A DNA stretch of 64,000 nucleotides from Datura wrightii. Lineage: Eukaryota > Streptophyta > Magnoliopsida > Solanales > Solanaceae. Below the pieces are notes generated by a model. The model did not search any database and was not told where the DNA came from. It was given only the letters and a program-made list of their open reading frames with translations. The translations under genes and the position numbers were made by a program. This document shows, one piece after another, positions 58,965-64,000 of the stretch. The stretch's first letter is position 1. Each line of letters opens with the position of its first letter. Location of the stretch: contig JASDFA010000001.1 of assembly GCA_035772735.1 (NCBI GenBank), positions 72,814,001 through 72,878,000 of the forward strand, read 5' to 3'.

Positions 58965-60486
58965 TGATGTTGGGCATATTCTGATGCCCAATTGCCATAC
59001 TTTTATCCATCTTTTATCATGTTTTGAGATGATTATCCTTATAAAATGCATGGTTTTATGAATGTGTGTGTGAAAAGAGCTAAAAAATGTTTTTAGATGA
59101 TTTTGGCTGGTAACACATGGAAAAATACTCAAAAATAGTGCAAGTTGTGAAGAAAGAAGAATTCGAGGAAAATTTGGCCTGGTGAAATGGATGATGTGGC
59201 GCGCCAGAGCTTGAACTTCAGAGAAATTGTGCTTAGGTTGGTGCTATGGCTGAAGTGGTGCACCAGACCTCAAAATTCAAAAGAAAGTTTTATCAACACC
59301 TTGGCGAAATGAGAAAAGTGGCAGGCCAGAGAGGATCCGAGCTTGGAAAAATTTTGTAATACTCTGGTGCATTGAGAGAAGTGGCACGCCAGGTCCTGTA
59401 CTGCAGAATTTTGACTAATACCTTGGTGAGATGTAGAAGTGTGAGCCAGAAGCCAAACTCCAAAAGAATTTCAAGGCAAGTCTGGCGAGATAGCAGAAGT
59501 GGCACGCCAAGGCTTGTTCGAGATTATTTTTCTAAGTACAAAAAGATAAATTACTCAAGGGCAAAAGGAAAATTTGTTACTGTGGTTATAAATACTTTTC
59601 TAGGGCATTTGTTAAGGGCATCGATCATTGTACGCAGTCTTTGGGAAAGAGACAAGAAGTTTATTTTCTTCTTTACTTTTTATCTTTGCAGATTCGAATA
59701 ATGGTTTCTTTGGATTTGAACTTGAACATAAGTGGCTAAAATCCCTATTCTAGGGTTTTTTCTATGTCTTGATGGCTATAGTTTGAATATCCATTTATGT
59801 TAGACTTTCAATTCTTATTTCCAAGATTGTTTATGCTTACTTGATTTCAGCTTATTCGTTTGTCTGATCACCTTTCGAATATCATCTATTGGCTCATTGG
59901 TTGAACTCGGCGGAGGAAACTAATGAGGGTTAAAAGAAGCATAGGGTAGGTTTCAATATCTTATCAAAAACTTCAAAAGTTAATGTTGTTGTTGAGGATA
60001 GGAATATACCTTGCAACCATATTGCGTCGAGTCAAGTATCATCAACCATCATCTCATTTTTTTCCTGAAACCATAGGGATATAGGTGTTAGGGTTCATGA
60101 GATAGTTTTTGGCTATTCGAGAGAATAGTTGAGAAGTGAGTTCGTAAGTTGAAACTTGCAGTCTTAGAAGCATTTAGTCTAGCGTATTTGAAGCCTAAAA
60201 CTCAACATGAAAGCAAAAGTGCAAAGACCCTGGATCTTAATCATCATTTGAATTACAACTCTCTTGCAAATGAATTTATCTTATTAGCTTTGATTTAAAT
60301 TTCAAGTTGTTGTAGAAAGTAATCTCAAAACACTTTCCAAATTTTACTTGTGTTTTCTTAAATAGTGAAATAATGATTCAACTTAAGCAATTAATCTAAA
60401 AAGTCTTTGTAGGTACGATATTGGAATTTCACCATCCTATATTACTTGACGACCACGTATGCTTGCGTGTGTGCTTAGCGACATCA
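58965..60486 (+). repeat. ATH-4 5' LTR
   Basis: TGATGTTGGGC...GCGACATCA, 1522 bp, boundaries set by comparison with ATH-1 and ATH-3 and by the primer site. Terminal hairpin TTGGGCAT(ATTCTG)ATGCCCAA at 58970-58991. A GTGGCACGCCAG-type array (about five copies, 59190-59510) and TATAAATA at 59587. Confidence 0.85.
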
Positions 60487-60492
60487 AGTCTT

Positions 60493-60510
60493 TGGCATTG
60501 TTTCCAGGGA
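60493..60510 (+). promoter_or_regulatory. ATH-4 primer binding site (tRNA-Asp, degenerate)
   Basis: TGGCATTGTTTCCAGGGA, four transitions from the tRNA-Asp site; 6 bases after the LTR. Confidence 0.75.
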
Positions 60511-60616
60511 CTTGAATATTGATTAATTATTTGTAGGTTGGGATTTTTATTCCACTATTTCGTATTTTATGTTGGTTGTTGGTTATTGAAAATTTCAGGT
60601 GTTGTTTGTTCGGTGC

Positions 60617-62837
60617 ATGCCAGCTACCAAAAGTCAAGGACAACCCTTGGGTCACTTTGATCCTAAAATTGAAAGAATTTTTCATCGGTTAGCAATGGTA
60701 GAGAACAATGAGCAAGAATGAGGAAACAACCAAGAAAGGATTCCAGTGCTCAACTTGTCTCAGGCAAACATAGAGAACACTTCCAAAGTGATTATCAAGC
60801 TGGCCATCATTGGAAATCTTAGGTTGAAGGAGGGAACCATGCGGTTGTTCAAAACACTTATCAATATCAGGGCAAGACGTATGAGGATCTCCACAGGAAT
60901 TTGATGACATTCATGGAACTCAGTGAGAACTTCCATTATCAAAATGTTTTTGACAAGTATGTTAAGCTTATTTTGTTTCCATTTTCATTAGTTGGAGAGG
61001 CAAAGGAATGGCTTCAGAATGAGCCATAAAGGTCCATCGCTAAATGGGAAGCTCTTTCCAACAAATTCATAAATAGGTTTTTCTCTTCGAGAAGAATAGA
61101 GGAGTTGAGAGGAAAGATCTCAGGATTCATTTAGAAGGATTGTGAGACCTTGGCTCAAGCTTGGTGGAGATACAAGGGATATTTTCAAGTTTCCCGCACC
61201 ATATGCAACCAAAGGAGATCATTCGGCCCAACTTTATTGAGGGGCTGAAGCCAAAGTCTAAGATTGTACTCGATGCTACCGTACAGGGAAAATCTTATCC
61301 AAAAGATGCAATGAGATAGAGACTTTGTTAAATCTCATGTTAGCTAGGAGCCAAGATTATCAAGATTCAGCAGAGATCTTATAGCAACCAAAGTTCCAAG
61401 TAAACTTGAGGTTGATGGTGTATCGGCAATTCGGGCAGATATTAGTCAATTGGTGAATGTGATCAGCAAGTTAGTGACCACACCAGCAGTAAGTCAAGTT
61501 CATCATGTTCAGAATCCCCAACCATCATGTGAGGCGTATGGAGAAAGTCATGCTTATTCAAGTTGTCCATTAAACCCAAAATCTGTCTATTTTGTGGGGT
61601 AACAAGGTCGCAGTAGATGTTTTGTAGGAAACAGTTATAATCAAGGGTACAGGAATGCAGCTAATCCCTCATGGGGGGAAATAAAAACTTTTAGAGACTC
61701 CTGAATAACTTCCAGAAACCTCAGGGCCAGCAGCCTAGCAGTTCTTTAGAGAAGACCATGAAGCAATGGAGGTTTAGAAGACTCAAGTTGTTAATAAGAT
61801 GCAGAAGATAATCCATGAGTTGGAGAGGCAAGTGGGCCAATTGGCCATTCCGCAGACAAATAGACCTCAAGGGGAACTTCCAAACAATACTTAGAAGAAC
61901 CCCAAGAGAATGTTAGCGCAATTTCTTTGCACATTGGAAAAGAGTTGGATGAAGTGATACCCAGAGACAATAAGGCAGAGGTAGAACAAGTTGCAGAGTC
62001 AAAGAAGGAGGTTGGTGAGTTGAGTCATTCATAGACAAAAGCCAAGAAATTAGACCACCTCCTCCATTTCCATAGAGATTTAGAAAGCAGAAGGACGCAG
62101 TTTGTAAGAAGTTTCTAGATGTCTTGAGGTAGGTGCATGTGAATCTACCATTCGTAGAGTTGTTTTAGGAAATTCCAAAGTACGCTAGATATCTTAAGGA
62201 TATTGTGGCCAATAAAAAAAGGATCACAAAGTTTGAAACTGTAGCTCTTACACAGGAGTGCAATTCCTAGGTGCAAAACCAGATCCTACAGAAGTTGAAG
62301 GACCTCAGGAGCTTTAGTATTCTAGTCATCATTAGAAGAAGAGAGGTCGGCTTAGCACTGTGTGATCTACGTGCAAGCATCAATCTTATGCCTGCATGAT
62401 TGTTCAAAACATTGGGGTTGGGAGAACCCCGTCCCACCATAGTTACATTGTAGTTGGCTGACAGGTCCATCACTTATCTCGAAGGTATCATTGAAGATGT
62501 GCTGATCAAAGTGGGACCATTCATCTTGCCAGTGGACTTAATCATCCTTGACTATGTAGTTGAAAAAGCAATTCCCATCATTTTGGAAAGAGCATTCTTG
62601 TCTACCACTGATGCAGTTATAAGGGTGAGGTCAGCAAAGATGTTGATGACTGTGGATGGTCATGAAGCGGTTTTTCATGTATTCAGGGCGGCAAAATTGT
62701 CATTCTACTATGAGGAGCTTAAGACTATCACAATGGTAGAGCTTGGAAGGTCTAAGCAGGCCTTAGAGCAGCATGTGTTTCAAGAAGAACCAGCAGGAAC
62801 TCAAGTTACAAATCATCTCGCTCAGTTGAAGGAGTGA
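60617..62837 (+). pseudogene. ATH-4 gag-protease, heavily damaged
   Basis: ATG at 60617. Recognisable gag pieces include LFPFSLVGEAKEWLQNEP near 60973 and SNKFINRFFSSRRIEELRG near 61056. A linker follows, with RQVGQLAIP-like sequence near 61830. The protease shows LALCDLRASINLMP near 62352, with Arg in place of the active-site Gly, then EGIIEDVLIKVGPF near 62480. The last open stretch (62454-62837) ends at TGA. At least ten stops and several frameshifts make this the oldest gag here. No RT follows. Confidence 0.87.
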
Positions 62838-62847
62838 GAAGTCTCAA

Positions 62848-62940
62848 ATCGTGCCACGATGTTAAATTAGGGGCTGCACGGGAGCAACCCATGATTGTCG
62901 TGTCACGACTATAAATAAGGTACTTCGTGGGAGGCAACCC
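62848..62940 (+). promoter_or_regulatory. ATH-4 double-hairpin motif, two tandem copies
   Basis: Copy 1: ATCG(TGCCA)CGAT at 62848 and CACGGG(AGCAA)CCCATG at 62877. Copy 2: GTCG(TGTCA)CGAC at 62897 and GGG(AGGCAA)CCC at 62929. The stems are shorter than in the other three elements. Confidence 0.75.
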
Positions 62941-63410
62941 TTCTAACACTTTTTTTTGTAGAGATGAACAAGGCATTTAAGGAGAGAAAACAGTAAAAGG
63001 AAGCTGAAAAAATTTATGTCTGGGGTAAAATACCTAGCGTGGGGCGCTAGGTGTTAAACTTTAGAGAAATTTTTTTTCAGGTAGGCATAGTGGCTGGCGC
63101 ACTGCGCTAGGCCTAATTCACCAAGAATTTTTTTAAGTGTATTGTAAATTGATTGGCACGCCACTCCAGGGGTGGTTTAGGTGAAAGTTTTTTGGGTCCA
63201 TGGGTCAAATCCGACCCAAGGACCCTAAATTAATTAAAATCCATCACACATCCCTTTATTTTATTTTCCATTCATCTTCTCTCTTCAAGAAGGTAAAATA
63301 AAGAAAAAAGAGCGCTCTCTCTCTCTCTTTCATAGCCATAACTCCTCCTTCCCCATTCCCCCATTGTTGTCTTCTCCAAATCTTGGTGAAGCAAGAATTT
63401 TCAACCTCAA
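62941..63410 (+). promoter_or_regulatory. ATH-4 internal promoter-like region and leader
   Basis: Array of GCGCTAGG/GGCACGCCA palindromes (CCTAGCG(TGGGG)CGCTAGG at 63033-63051; GGCACGCCA near 63155), paired GGGTC and GACCC words (63196-63227), a CT-rich leader with a (CT)n run at 63315-63330, and a splice-donor-like CTCAA/GTAAGT at 63410. The order is that of ATH-1 14745-15092 with family-specific words. Function is inferred. Confidence 0.5.
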
Positions 63411-64000
63411 GTAAGTAAGTTTCTTCCTTCCTTTAGTATTTATTTTTGTAAGCATTCTCCCATCACCCTCTTCCCCAAAATCAAAAACCCAAAATCACCA
63501 TTATTGGGAAAGAATCTTGAATTTCATAATGTGGATTTTCCATAGCTTAAATATCATATGTTCTGCCATAATAATGTTGTACCCTTGATTGGGTTGATTG
63601 TTTTGTTTGAATTTTTGTGATTTTAAGTTGTGAGTGTGAAAAGAGGTGGTGGATGGGTGGTAGAGATTTTTATGAAATTCTTGAATTTAGAGTACTTTTG
63701 TGGAGGAAGAAGTTGATTGAATAGTATGATGCTTTAATTTTGAAAGTATTGGGTTGTTGAGATTTATACTAATTCATTGTGGAAAGTTAGTGAAAATCAT
63801 ATAAATTGTTGGTTGAATACATTGTGGCTAGTTCCACACTTCGGTTATTGTGAATTGTGAATTAAGAATTAGGGAAGTGAAGTGAGTGGCTAACTTGAAG
63901 CATTCTTGTGAAAAGAAAATAGAAAAAAAATAAGAAGAGTGAAAAAATCGTGAATGAGGGTTGTAGTGTAAAGTTTGTGAATAAATTGAGTTTATGAGAT
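63411..64000 (+). other. ATH-4 predicted leader intron (start only)
   Basis: GTAAGTAAGT, then T-rich sequence with no ORF to the window end; an A/G-rich run lies at 63905-63945. The acceptor and third ORF would lie outside. Confidence 0.35.

Larger units (their letters stand above)
58965..64000 (+). mobile_element. ATH-4: Athila-clade element, 5' part, gag-PR without pol
   Basis: 5' LTR, primer site, degraded gag-PR, duplicated double hairpin, then a palindrome array and leader with a splice donor. No RT sequence lies between 62838 and 64000. It runs off the window, so pol further right is excluded only by analogy with ATH-1. Confidence 0.88.

Overview
The window is plant nuclear heterochromatin made almost entirely of nested, decayed LTR retrotransposons of the Ty3/gypsy superfamily. 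No intact host gene, rRNA or tRNA gene is visible. The chromovirus (Tekay/Del-like) pol and leader sequences, and an old Tat/Ogre-type layer, point to a dicot and most likely Solanaceae. That assignment is from family recognition, not from a search.

Labels used: CHR-A..D = chromovirus-type elements; ATH-1..4 = Athila-clade elements; OGR = old Ogre/Tat-like layer; SOLO-1/2 = solo LTRs. Layout: 1-4798 is the 3' half of CHR-A (RT tail, RNase H, integrase, chromodomain, 3' LTR). 4799-8232 is an OGR LTR with a primer site and leader, continuing at 33446-34474, 37130-39186 and 47294-47549. 8238-33440 is CHR-B (minus strand, duplication TCCTT), which carries ATH-1 (10507-20335, duplication CCTAT) in one LTR and CHR-C (21142-26621, duplication ATCAC) in its pol. 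CHR-C holds a reverse ATH-1-type LTR fragment. SOLO-1 is 34480-37124 (duplication TTCCC). ATH-2 is 39187-47293. CHR-D is a 5' LTR at 47550-57514 split by ATH-3 (49003-56513). SOLO-2 is 57575-58938. ATH-4 runs from 58965 off the end.

The Athila elements divide the gene set. ATH-1, ATH-3 and ATH-4 keep gag-protease and lack reverse transcriptase, RNase H and integrase; ATH-2 keeps pol and lacks gag and protease. ATH-1 also carries the Athila third ORF (plant-transposon-protein type) with what looks like its own promoter, leader and intron. All coding regions are broken by stops or frameshifts, many explained by CAG to TAG, CGA to TGA or TGG to TAG changes, as expected for methylated, silenced DNA.

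The strongest undescribed-looking signals are noncoding. (1) A hairpin with an AGGA or GGGA loop and a stem of freely varying sequence stands 2-5 bases before the polypurine tract in both lineages (9 bases in one copy), and occurs twice per Athila element. (2) A pair of hairpins with fixed loops (NGCCN and AGGCAA) and covarying stems follows the last gag/pol ORF in all four Athila elements. (3) A GC-rich palindrome array typical of the LTR promoter is reused upstream of the third ORF. (4) One 5' LTR begins 20 bases inside the normal LTR end at a terminal hairpin.
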